NCBI GenBank assembly: GCA_001632425.1 | Contig: KV425577.1 | Span: 313,462 to 377,461, forward strand | Source: Neolentinus lepideus HHB14362 ss-1 | Lineage: Eukaryota > Basidiomycota > Agaricomycetes > Gloeophyllales > Gloeophyllaceae | Length of the DNA stretch: 64,000 nt | Reading direction: 5' to 3' | Program-made: the position numbers and the translations under genes | The notes under the pieces: generated by a model | What the model saw: only the letters and a program-made list of their open reading frames with translations | What the model was told of the DNA's origin: nothing | Databases searched by the model: none | In this document: in pieces, positions 1 to 12,645 of the stretch | How positions within the stretch are numbered: the stretch's first letter is position 1 | How the letters are laid out: the number at the start of each line of letters is the position of its first letter

Positions 1-519
1 CTCCTACTTTGTCTTTCACTGGGCAACAGGCATCCCCTTCGACAACGAGCTGCACGGCGGCGCGTACGACGATCTAACACTATGGGAGCAGATAGACGAG
101 GGCGCCCAGTACACCCCCGCCAAGAAGTGGCTGATGACGGTGCCCATCGTCCTGTACGTTCACCTCATTCCTCACACCGCAGTCCCTAAACTAAAACTAT
201 CTCCAGCTTCCTCCTATCAACGCACTTTACGCATTACAACCCCATCCTCTTCGCCATCAACCTGACCGCCCTCATCCTCGGCCTGCTCCCCAAGCTCCCG
301 CAGGTACTTCATCCTCCGACCCCTCTGGAACTCTCGCTAACCCCACCCCTTGAATGATAACAGGCCCACCGTCAGCGCGTGCGCTTCCTCTCCGACGAAG
401 CCTCTGGCGTCTCCACACCCGTCACCCCGGGTTTCCCCCCGGGCTCAGGCACCCCCACGCCCAACGGCACCGCCTCCGCCCCCCCAGTCCCGCACCTCAC
501 CGAGTCCGATTTCCGGTGA
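1..519 (+). CDS. ORM1: ORMDL family protein, 3' end (5' part outside window)
   Basis: Orm/ORMDL proteins are ER membrane proteins that bind and inhibit serine palmitoyltransferase, the first enzyme of sphingolipid synthesis. The first codons read YFVHWATGIPFDNELHGGAY and continue with LTLWEQID and YTPAKKWLMTVP, the hallmark central stretch of the family. Two introns fit: 154-206 (gtacgt...ccag) and 304-363. Between them lies a hydrophobic segment ending in LLPKLPQAHRQRVRF, the family's usual C-terminal anchor. After this the protein has a Pro/Ser/Thr-rich tail of about 40 residues (TPVTPGFPPGSGTPTP...) ending in SDFR and a TGA at 517-519. A tail like this is common in filamentous fungi and absent from yeast Orm proteins. 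The N-terminal regulatory region lies before base 1 and cannot be judged. Confidence 0.93.
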
Positions 520-1017
520 TCCCCGCCTCGCTCTCCTCTCAGGGTGTCTGTCGATTATCTGGTTGCTCTCCGTCCTACCCTATCCTATCATCGCATGCGA
601 TTGATACATAGTACCTCCTTGTAGACTGCCCTGACGTCATGCGCACCGCGTAATTAATGAAGGGACTCGTATTGATCTTCCAGACAGGATCGTCTCACTC
701 GGCTTAGAAGTAGACCAGGCGCTCTGCTCATCATACATATATGGTTCTTGGTTTGCCTCGGATCTTATACATCATGCTTTCTCTAGTTATTCATCTTCCA
801 TACCAGGACTCTCAGGACAATACTTTAAGTATTTATCTAATGAGCGCCGTACCTCGAGTATACTCTACTTTTCATGATTCAAAACGGGCTCCCATCCCAT
901 GCCTATCTCTGGCAGCCGTGTTAATGCGCAGTAGATTCTAGTCCACCATCACGCATCCATTCTGACGCTGTTCACGGAGCAAGCCACCCCTTACACCGAG
1001 TTCCTGATAGCGTCGCT
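520..1017. other. Intergenic, convergent 3' flanks of ORMDL and MTD1
   Basis: About 500 bases between two convergent genes. Only short unsupported ORFs occur, and no RNA gene or repeat was recognised. It presumably holds the two 3' untranslated regions. Confidence 0.6.
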
Positions 1018-2622
1018 CTAAAGAAATTCCCGGTACTGCTGCAGGCGTAAGCTGCATAACGCAACAGCCGGTGAATGAATGGGTGAGCAGGCACATCGTG
1101 TCAGCGCGGAGACGTACAGGTTTCGCAAGAGCATCATGATCGTGACTTTGCCTACGGCCGGGAGATACATCGACGCCTGACACAGTGCACATCAGTCAGT
1201 ATTCAGCGCCGGGACCCGTCCGGAATGACTAGCACACCTTCTCTCTTACATCCTTCTCAAAGTTCTTCTCTGCAGCGACGTTCACGGCCACGCACCCGTC
1301 CTTCAGCCACCCCGTCTTCACCTTGTACTCCGTGTTCGGCACCGCAGAGACCACCACGTCCGAGAGTGCGAGGCAGTCTTGCAATGAGAGGCTGCACGGG
1401 TGCACGATGTGGCGGGGGTGATAACGCGTCGAGGACTCTGTGGATTTGGGGCGTTTGGTGTATTCCTGTGTTGATTGCACTTAATATAGGGACGAGGACG
1501 GGTAATGGTAAATGCTACTTGGATGGAATCGATGTCGACGGAGAACACCCGAGCCCCGTCGTTGGCCAGCAGGGCAGCCAGGGGTCTGCCGACAACTTCC
1601 GACCTACGAAACACCCATCACGTCACTCGCACTCACCCTATCCGCCCCATTCCTCACCTATTGATAACGGTCACAGTCTTCCCGTAGGCACGATCCCCAT
1701 ACGGCAATATCTTATTGTACACCCCGACATGTTCGAGGCACTTCACGATCGCCAGGGGCGTGCAGGGTAAGATGGATTTCATGGTCCCCTCTGGAGGCAC
1801 GTCGTCCGTGGGCTGCGAGGGGATGTCTGTTGGCGTAACAGAAGACATGAGGTCCTTCGGTTGGACGAAGCGGATGCTAGCGTAGCAAAATCCTGGTTTG
1901 TCAGCACTACTGGGTGGAAATGAGGAATCTGTGGATCTAGGCGTACTTGTGGTAGAGATTGTAATGGAATTTGAAGTGGAGGCCTTCGACGTCTTTCAGC
2001 GGGGATACAACCTACACAGTTAGAAACCAAGTATAGTATAAGATTCTGTTCGTTTTAGGAGCACGGTATGAAAACGGATCCGCACCTGTTGTAGGTATTG
2101 ATCCTAGCAGGGGCAGAATAGTGTCATTTAGCTTGTAGAACCGATATACAAGGTCCGGACATTCTCAGTCCCACCCTCCTTGAACAACACCAACCTGCTG
2201 GGCACCAAAAATAGGAAAGTACACCTTGCGCACACAGGAGAACAGTGTGAAATCATGACGCCATGAGTATACATAGCACAATCCATGCTCACCATAACCC
2301 CATCCACAGAATCGTCGTCGTTTGCCTCAATAATAGCCTCCTCTACGCCCTCTCCCTCTGCAAGCTTCGCGCTCTCAGGCCGGTCCTTATTCAAAGCAGC
2401 GCCCGTCTCCTTCAAGACAAAGTTCACGCCCAGGGCCTCGCATTGCTTCCTGGTGAACTCGGCGTAGTATCTGCTAGGCGAGTGGGAGGTCGAGAGGATG
2501 CCGACGAGCTTCGGGGCCTTCTGTCGCGTACCGAGAGATCTCTGGATCTCGTCCCGGAATGTGTCTGCAATGGAATCTGCTTTGAGCAGGAGGCCTTTAC
2601 CGGCAGCGGCAGCGGATGACAT
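1018..2622 (-). CDS. MTD1: NAD-dependent methylenetetrahydrofolate dehydrogenase (Mtd1)
   Basis: This cytosolic enzyme of one-carbon metabolism oxidises 5,10-methylene-THF to methenyl-THF with NAD+. It is the monofunctional fungal type, not the trifunctional C1-THF synthase. Exon 1 starts at ATG 2622 and carries GKGLLLKADSIADTFRDEI and SRYYAEFTRKQCEALGV. Later exons give FPIFGAQQ, DQYLQQ, VVSPLKDVEGLHFKFHYNLY, then the strongly conserved MKSILPCTPLAIVKCLEH, YGKTVTVINR, SEVVGRPLAALLANDGA and GKVTIMMLLRN. The last intron (1052-1117, gtacgt...gcag) restores the C-terminus LLRLQQYREFL followed by TAG at 1018-1020; without it the protein would run into an unrelated tail. About seven introns are needed. 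Assignment is firm; the exact edges of the middle exons are by eye. Confidence 0.93.
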
Positions 2623-2973
2623 TCTTGCGGATAAGGCTCTCTCCGAGAATGGAGGGTGTGGGAGGATAACTTTAGGGATTCAGAATCAAGACGATGGAAA
2701 GCCAAAGACACAAGCTTCTACGTAGCTAGGTACATGACTCGGACAGAATTTTTGCAAGGCAATCGAGTGCATCTCGACCACGTGGGAACACTTCGTATAT
2801 TAGAGTGGGTATGCAAGCAGAACAGACAAACAGATCTCCATCGTATACAATTACTCAGAGCTACAGAAAACCAAATTGAGCGGACAGAATATTCGGGCGA
2901 TATGTCAAGTGTAGCATATATGCAGACATGAATCCAGTGATGGTTATCTCAGAGTTCCATTATTAGTATCGAC
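2623..2973. other. Intergenic region between MTD1 and the GLC8-like gene
   Basis: 350 bases upstream of MTD1 and downstream of the GLC8-like gene. It should contain the MTD1 promoter. No TATA box, repeat or convincing ORF was seen. Confidence 0.5.
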
Positions 2974-3965
2974 CTAGTCACAGCGGCGGGTTAGTGAGTC
3001 CACTCCACAATGGACCATTCGAAGTGGACACTCGCCATTCAGTTTAGGAACTGGAGGCACGGAATCCTCCATAGACACGTCTTCGCTGGCGGTGTCTGCC
3101 TTGCTATCCGTCTCTGCTGCTTCCTCCTCTTCATCTTCCTCTGCCATCAGTTTAGCAGCAAGCTGATGCATCGGAAGGTCAGAAGATGGAGAACAATGTG
3201 GTCAAAATCATATCGCACCTTCATAGCTTGGGCCTCGTTCGAATAGTGTCTCCCCCGAGCCTTAACGAATGCCTGATGTTTGGCTGCCGCTACATCAAAC
3301 CAGTCAGTCCCTCTGGTCGCGTGACATATGGGACGACTCACTCTCCTCATCCATTTCCTCCTCTTCAACCTCGCCGCCTCTATCATCCTGGAAAGACCTG
3401 ATCTCCCGCCTCGCTTCATTTGGTAGATTGAAGCTCGTGCTTCGACTCGAGCTGCCACTCCCTGATCGACCACCTACCGATGGCCTGCCACTCGCACTCG
3501 AGAAAGAGGTACGTCTTGATGAAGGACCAGAGCTATCGGCGTTGGTCGGGGATTGTGGCAAGGGTGACGGAGATGACCTTTGGCCAGCATAGAGATCCAG
3601 CGATGGAATGTCTAATCACTCCAATCAGTAAAATCGTGCATCGGCGCAGCGGATGGGGCGTGCCTCCTTCAAACGTATCTGTCTCTGCATTGTATCGGAC
3701 AAAGGGCGTCTTGGGTTCTGTGATCTTCATCAAGCTATCTTTCTGGATCTCCGTCGCAGCCAAGTTCTCCTCATCCCACTGCAGCCTGTTTGCTGATCAA
3801 TACAAGCAATAAATACCGATGAAACACAACCAACCGTGGACCTTGTTGCGGCGATCCAGGAGGGTGCGGCGCATTTTTGAGAATACCCTTGGGCTTGGGT
3901 GCAGAGCCAGAACGAGAGAGCGGTGGCGGGTGGGCAGACTCGTCGATCTCCTCCGTGTTGGACAT
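2974..3965 (-). CDS. GLC8: Protein phosphatase inhibitor 2 family protein (Glc8-like PP1 regulator)
   Basis: Inhibitor-2/Glc8 proteins are small disordered regulators of protein phosphatase 1. The start at ATG 3965 gives a short acidic leader, then KPKGILKN, the N-terminal PP1-binding KGILK motif. The next exon reads [20 protein letters not shown] followed by [11 protein letters not shown], the central WDE...D.LMKI.EPKTP block of the family. A Ser/Arg-rich insert follows ([20 protein letters not shown]) and an acidic stretch. [13 protein letters not shown] matches the inhibitor-2 HYNE region. The last intron (gtgcgat...gcatcag) joins AMK to [14 protein letters not shown], and the protein ends in an acidic tail with stop at 2974-2976. 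The Ser-rich insert is longer than in the animal protein. Family call is strong; the fine effect on PP1 (inhibition or chaperoning) cannot be read from sequence. Confidence 0.87.
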
Positions 3966-4291
3966 AGTCAAAATGGGCTTCTGTGAGATGATTATAGATC
4001 AAATGCCAGTAGATTTAGTGCCGTCAGATATTCTCGTGGGTGAAGGAGTTGGACGGGCGTTTAGGCGAAAACACGACTTAAGGTAGTGCTGCTGAAGCCT
4101 TAAATCACCTGCCATATCCATTTCTGGTAAACATAGTGGCGTGGGAATGCAGTACGGCAACTGCATACTGCAGCCAGAATTTGTGGCAGAAGAAGTGTAT
4201 GTGTCGATTCCCTAGTACTTGTGTTACTTATGCAATACATTTTTATGCAATTATACATCCTGTACTGAGAACAGAACGAGTCCGCGTAACT
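3966..4291. other. Intergenic region between GLC8-like gene and SEC18
   Basis: 326 bases containing the GLC8-like promoter and the SEC18 3' flank. Nothing else was recognised. Confidence 0.5.
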
Positions 4292-7230
<2,939 letters not shown>

Positions 7231-7477
7231 GACCGGAGGAAGTATTACAGTCTCAGACGTGTCCTAATGTAAATCCAGTGCAGTTTATGAAGTCTAAGAA
7301 GGAGCAGTGTTGTCGGTCGTTAACGGTGTCGTGGTGCACAGCAGGCGTCAGTGGATGCGCGCGATCATTAGCATCCGTGTTTGGTAGCGACACGCTGAGC
7401 TAATCCAGTACATGTGCTGCTTCGCGGTTCAGCCACACAGTCCCGACTCTGATTGCTCAAGTAAATGCACCTCTACC
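7231..7477. promoter_or_regulatory. Divergent promoter region of SEC18 and the STIMATE-like gene
   Basis: About 247 bases separate the start of SEC18 (-) from the preferred start of the STIMATE-like gene (+). By position it must serve both. No TATA box is obvious. Confidence 0.5.
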
Positions 7478-9008
7478 ATGCACCTCGCCCGTACCTTCAT
7501 TCCTGTTCTGTCTGGCGATGCGGATGAGCCTCCATTGGAAAGCCCTTTCGACGACCTTCCCGTCGACCAGCGATCGTGCAAGCTTCTTGGCCCTACCGCC
7601 TTGGTACGGCAACTCACTGATTGCTGATGACGGTTGCTCTGACAGAATTATGTAGATCGTGCAGGGAGTTATGGGAGTTCTTGTCATTCTATCTCTAGTA
7701 TACAAGCGGCAGAGGGAGACACCCAAGCGGCCATGGCGTATCTGGTGAGTTACATGCTCGACCGTGTATTGTCTGTTTATGACTGTCTGCTAGGCTGTTC
7801 GACGTGTCGAAACAAGTTTTTGGACAATTATTTGTACATGGAATGAATGTCTTGATTTCTGACGTCGGTGCCCACCGCGGAGCTGGCAACGCCTGCGTAT
7901 ATTATTTCCTTAACATCCTTATAGACACCACTATCGGTGCGTATCGTTTATCGTCCTGCATTCACCCTTTCATTCACAGGGAACTCATCAGGCGTTGCCA
8001 TAATTTATCTCTTCCTTCATCTATCCACCAACCTCCTCGCTGTCAAGTTAAAACTTAAAGGATTCGAATCCGGCCAATACGGCAACCCTCCTTCTATAAC
8101 TTATTGGGCCCGACAAGCTGCCGTCTACGTACTTGCCATAACCACTATGAAACTTCTCGTCATCGCCCTCTTTTCACTTTTCCCTGGTATCTTTCAGATA
8201 GGAGCATGGTTGTTGGCATGGCTAGGGCCCACTGACGCCGTGCAGGTGATATTGTACGTCCTCGTATCTTCCCATAATAGCGGGCCTTTTAACTTTGTGC
8301 AGCGTCATGGGTATCTTCCCTATAATGATGAACATCATCCAATTCTGGCTTATCGACTCTATCGTCAAGGCATCGGCCTCAGCCGTCAACCTCCCTGCCG
8401 ACCCCTCTCGTCCGAGTGCAGACGCGGATCGCGAACCGCTGTTCCACGCCTCCGAGGACGAGAGTGATGACGATGATAATCCTCATCGATTTGACATTGA
8501 AAACCAGCGAACATCTACCTCCCGTTCCCGTTCACGTTCCCGTGACCCCTTCAAACCAGAAATTCTTCATCCCGCGGCAGAAGAAGTCAAGCCTACAGCC
8601 TCAGGCTCTGCAACTCCCGGCACCGGAGAAACACTAGTCGACTCGTATGCTCCGCACGCGTACCCTCCGAGTCTCGTCAGCAACTCTACTGCGTCTTCTC
8701 GTCCCACAAGCGCCTCCCCGCCCCTAATGAAGCGCAAGTATAAGCGCTCTCCGCCGCCTCCCTTACTTCCCCGCTCGCCACTCCAGCCCGCTATCAATTC
8801 TCCACTTCCGTCTACCGCTCAACTACAGGCACGAGTAGTGAAAGACAAGGAGAACGCCTCTCATATGGAGTGGGACGCATGGGATGAAGGCGATAACTGG
8901 GCAGAGCGAGTTGGAGAGGAAGACTGGACTGGCAATCGGATAGGACAGATGAAGGGTCTAGTAGATAATATGTGGACGAGCGCCAGTCCCATTGTGCAGG
9001 CCCGGTAG
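7478..9008 (+). CDS. STIMATE/TMEM110 family vacuolar membrane protein (YPL162C type)
   Basis: The family includes yeast vacuolar membrane protein Ypl162c and animal STIMATE, an ER-plasma membrane contact protein. The preferred start is ATG 7478; an in-frame ATG at 7412 is possible. Exon 1 ends CKLLGPTAL. The intron 7604-7655 joins it to IVQGVMGVLVILSLVYKRQR, the first membrane helix, and ETPKRPWRIW. Next comes LFDVSKQVFGQLFVHGMNVL and ISDVGAHRGAGNACVYYFLN, the most conserved family block. The intron 7937-7991 restores DTTIGVAIIYLFLHLSTN. Two further helices follow (YVLAITTMKLLVIALFSLFP; GIFPIMMNIIQFWLIDSIVK). The C-terminal 200 residues are hydrophilic and disordered, with acidic, Ser/Arg and Pro-rich stretches, much longer than in yeast. 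Its biochemical role in fungi is not established. Confidence 0.88.
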
Positions 9009-9933
9009 CGCGTTGTAGATAATCTTAATGAGTTCTTTCCAGTGGATTTTAGTGTACAGTGTATAATACTATCACGCAGACTTTGATCCTATCAACAGTA
9101 TTACTCCTCTCGAACTGGGATGTCTTCGATTCTTATAAGCTACATAGTGTTGAAGAGCTATGTCAAGGCTGAGACCCGCTCAGATTTCCTCCCTTCAGAA
9201 GAGCGACTTTCGGAGAAACAGCTGATTGGGAACGGCGAGGAAAGCGCCATATTGTGGATGCAGCTTTCGGTCTGCGGTATCAAAGCCGACGGCAAATTCT
9301 GCGGTGGCTGAGGATGTGGCACCGGGAATGTCGTAGGCCGGAAGCCGGAACCGAGGTCGGAGCCACAACGCGCGCCGTTTCTTTGGTCCATTCGTGCTCA
9401 GTGAAATATCCTTAGTAAATTTATCGCATTAACAACCTACGGTTCTTTACTGGTTGATTACCATGTTAATAACTGGACCCCCAGGAAACCCACGTGAATC
9501 AGGATCTGGAGACTATATAGCGACGGCTAATATTGTGCCCTTCTGCGGGTATTTATGCTGTCCAACAAGGAAAAATCAGGTGTGAAGGTCATCACGGACC
9601 TGTGCCTCAACCTTAAGTCTCCCATATTGCTTATCGAGCGCACCAAAGGCAGTGTCGGAGGAGAAATCTAGTGTGAAGATGAGGATGAAGTAGGCTACTT
9701 CGAAAATCGGTCTGTTCTTATGGATGTGAACTGAGATATACTCTAGTCGCTTAGCATATTTTTAGTTTTTAGACATGTTATTTACTTGTCAAGAACTATG
9801 CTTATTGTCAATAACCGTTAGTGACACATGAAGAACTCCGCCATGAGTTATTCACCGAACTCTACAATTTCGTCTTAAATAAATAACGAAGGCCGCGGAG
9901 AGAACACAAAGAAATGAGGTATCATACTTGTCC
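9009..9933. other. Gene-poor stretch, convergent 3' flanks
   Basis: About 925 bases between two convergent genes. AT-rich patches occur around 9720-9890. Only short ORFs with no recognisable similarity were seen, and no repeat, tRNA or transposon end. Confidence 0.5.
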
Positions 9934-11407
9934 TTATTCGCCCATCGGGCGCTCCTGGTACTCCGGCGGAGGGGCGTCTTCCATCTCCCAAAGCATATGC
10001 CTCTGTTCTGTCCTTAGCCGCTCTACTTCCTGCTGTAACGCCTCGATTTGGTTACGAAGGTCCACATCGCCACGGCTACTTGTTGAAGATGGCGGGTCAA
10101 CGGATGAGGGCGGGCTTGTGCTCTGGGGGACTGAGACTGAATGCGAAGTGAAAGTACGGCGTCGCTGGAGATCAGCGACGTGCTGTTCCCGCTCGCGGAT
10201 TTGACGGGACAGCTCCTCCTGCCTCATAGCTGCTTTGGATCGCGGGTGAGGTCTCGAGCTATCGCCAACTCCAGAGACAGCTGCAGGAGGAACCACAGCA
10301 GCTTGGACTGGCGGGTTATCTCGTCCCGTACCCACACCATAACCATATTCAGAATCAGGTATACGGGTGCTGGTCGATTCTGCAGGGAGGAAGGGCTCTA
10401 ATATAGCAACGTTGGAAGAGGATGCACCATTGAGATCATGGGGTCTGAATGGATTGGCCGTCATCTCCGGTCCCGCCAGAGATGGATCATCATCGGAATC
10501 TGTAAGATCGACTTTGTTGCGTCGTCGGCGCGGACCTCCGATCTCGTGTACTCCAGATCTGCGTCTCCTTGAGTATAGGAATGCTCCTAGTAGTATGGCT
10601 GCGAGGAACGCCACTCCACCGACAACACCGCCAGCGATGGCCCCGACATTACTCGAGTGTTTAGGAGATGATATCTGCGAATTTGTAGGGCTGGGCGAGG
10701 ATGTCGCCGAAGCAGAAGTAGAAGAAGATACGGGGTCAGAGTCGTAGCTGTGTGCGACAGTGAGCTATGGAGACAAGATTCCAACAGACGACACGTACGT
10801 ATATGTCGCATAGTCAAATAAGACCAGCGAGGAATTCGTATCTCCGGTTGCCTCGATCTCCAGAGTGTGTTGTCCGTTTGGTATTGAGTCATTCACATAC
10901 ACTGGGACATTGTATTGGAAACTGGTACTGGTCGTCGGCACATGGACGTAGTTCTCCCCAACACCGTTGCCGTCCAGGCGGAAGGTAAGGTTGGTGAGAG
11001 TGGTGGTATATTGGACGTAATTGGCGAGGATACAATATGCATAGATTGCGGTTCCTAAATCGCTAGTTCAGCCTAGGAACAGGGCCACCACCAATTGACG
11101 TACCGTTGAAAGAGATATATATGACACGAGGTTCGGCATCCCCTGGTGTATGGGTTGAATCATGCCATGTCCCCCTATACGCTTGAGAGGGATCAGCGTG
11201 GATAAAGCAGCCCGTGCAGGTAGACCCCTGCGCCCATGACGCTGCCGGGGAGTACCCCGGGACAAGTCCTGATACCTCGTCTCCATATTGATCGTCAATG
11301 GTGCGATTCGTCAAGGTGGCCCAAGCAACATGGGATCGGTGCAGCAGAAGCAATAAGGAAGCGGGATAGAAGAGTTTTCTTCTCATGAGGCGCAATGATA
11401 CGCGCAT
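9934..11407 (-). CDS. Single-pass membrane protein with secreted N-terminal domain and C-terminal PPxY motif
   Basis: The precise function is unknown. The layout is a pattern common in Agaricomycetes. The start at ATG 11407 gives a basic leader and hydrophobic signal (FYPASLLLLLHRSHVAWA). An extracellular domain follows with sequons (NRTIDD), CTGCFIHADPSQAYRGTWHD and PRVIYISFNGT, then a second exon ending VPVYVNDSIPNGQHTLEIEA. A Ser/Thr/Pro-rich stalk (DPVSSSTSASATSSPSPTNS) leads to one transmembrane helix (GGVAFLAAILLGAFLYS) and a RRRR stop-transfer. The cytosolic part is disordered, carries a predicted coiled coil (IREREQHVADLQRRR; LRNQIEALQQEVERLRTEQR) and ends APPPEYQERPMGE. The PPEY there is a PPxY motif, the kind bound by WW domains of Rsp5/Nedd4 ubiquitin ligases. 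At least two introns are needed. A decayed copy lies at about 11,860-12,310. Confidence 0.8.
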
Positions 11408-11859
11408 GGACTCGAGTTGTCTTCTACCGACGGTCTATTCTGGCAAAAGAAGGTCGCGAAGGTAAGGAGTAAGTACGTATCACGTGCCGAGGGGCTGTGC
11501 AGCGGGAACATCAGGCCAGAGCAGGCCAGTCGTCTTTGGGATCTTCTTACTTTTTATACCTTTAAGCGCCGGACTTGGCTCAATATGTCTTATTCTTGTC
11601 TTAAAGAAGGCACTAATAAGTACCGAAAAGACGGAAGACAACAATCACGACCGGTTAAGCCAAGACTGATTGTCGTTCCTGATGCAGTCGTGGGAATAGG
11701 ATGATCTGGTCGGGACCAAAGGACTTCGACTTCACTACAACACTACTCTCAGCTTTCCTCAGCCTCGCACGTATGTGCCACGATAGCCGTTGAATCAACG
11801 GCCTAGTCCGAGATAGCCACGAAATACAGCACGAGCGTCAGTGCTTGTGCATGTTGATG

Positions 11860-12310
11860 TTGGCGACGGTGACCGATCCGCAAGTGTGTGAAGGTACGGT
11901 AATCGTTCACATCAGTGCGGCGTTGCTAGAGAGCAGCGACATGCTGTTCCCCGTCGCGAGTCCGTAGCTGGCGGTGGATGCCATGAAAGGAGTGATGGCC
12001 ATCTGGATCCGCGTAGTTGGACTTTGCCCAGAATCAACGAACTCTACTTGGCTATGCTGCATGCGAGCCTGCTCTCACGACTGAGCGGCGTCTCCTGCAG
12101 TAGCAGAATACCTCAAGTAGCACTGTCTGAGCGGGAGCAGATACAATCGCAAAAGCATAGGTAGGATCAGGAACGCAAGAGGATGTGGGATCAGCTGTAC
12201 GTGATATTGTAAGTCACGCCGACAGATGGATGTACATGGAAATGACACATACGTGTTGATGGTATAGTCAAATAGCACCACCGACGTATTTGTATCTGGG
12301 CAAGCCTCTG
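11860..12310 (-). pseudogene. Decayed partial copy of the neighbouring membrane protein gene
   Basis: Two blocks resemble the intact gene at 9,934-11,407 in the same orientation and order. Bases about 11,895-11,965, including agcgacatgctgttcc, match about 10,150-10,220 (agcgacgtgctgttcc), the part encoding the coiled-coil segment. Bases about 12,241-12,310, including atagtcaaatag followed by accgacgtatttgtatct, match about 10,805-10,865, the end of the extracellular domain. The sequence between is shorter and diverged, and no open frame spans the blocks. This is a partial duplication that has lost coding capacity. The similarity was judged by eye; exact ends are uncertain. Confidence 0.6.
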
Positions 12311-12330
12311 TCTATAGAGGGTCGGTTAGG

Positions 12331-12460
12331 TTCTCTTGCACTTAGCTACCTTTTTAAACACAGAAGTGGTATTATGCCATATGTTTTATTGCCTAATTAA
12401 ATATGTTTTTCTCACACACTCAGATTACAACGAGGGCTCAGTTAGCGGCTTCTGCAGATT
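12331..12460 (+). repeat. Diverged solo copy of the transposon terminal inverted repeat
   Basis: The stretch shares 17 consecutive bases (atgttttattgcctaat, 12381-12397) with the right terminal repeat of the element at 16,688-17,896, then atatgttttt. Flanking bases can be aligned with substitutions on both sides: ctcttgcacttagctacc against cacttgcccttagttgcc. It lies in the same orientation as the right repeat, so its inner side faces the decayed gene copy at 11,860-12,310. No matching left repeat was found nearby. Confidence 0.65.
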
Positions 12461-12645
12461 TATTCTGTCTGTGCTACGCCTTACATTTTCGAAATAGCAG
12501 TAATACTACTGTAGGCTAGTGCTGCGCACGCGATTCGTTAAACGCTGTTTGACCGCCGCCTGCATCACCGTTCTTGCCACGCGACGTCCGCGATTTCGTG
12601 TCTGCTTTCTCAGCAGTCGGTGCAGTCCTTAGAGCTTAGAGTGCA

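Noticed and set aside
1225..1770. 181-codon + strand ORF over MTD1
   Set aside because: It is antisense to conserved MTD1 exons, has no recognisable domain and crosses several MTD1 introns.
8055..8075. tRNA T-arm-like sequence (ggattcgaatccgg)
   Set aside because: It lies in the coding sequence of the STIMATE-like gene and has no matching acceptor, D or anticodon arms. The similar motif near 50,950 is in the GH3 coding region.
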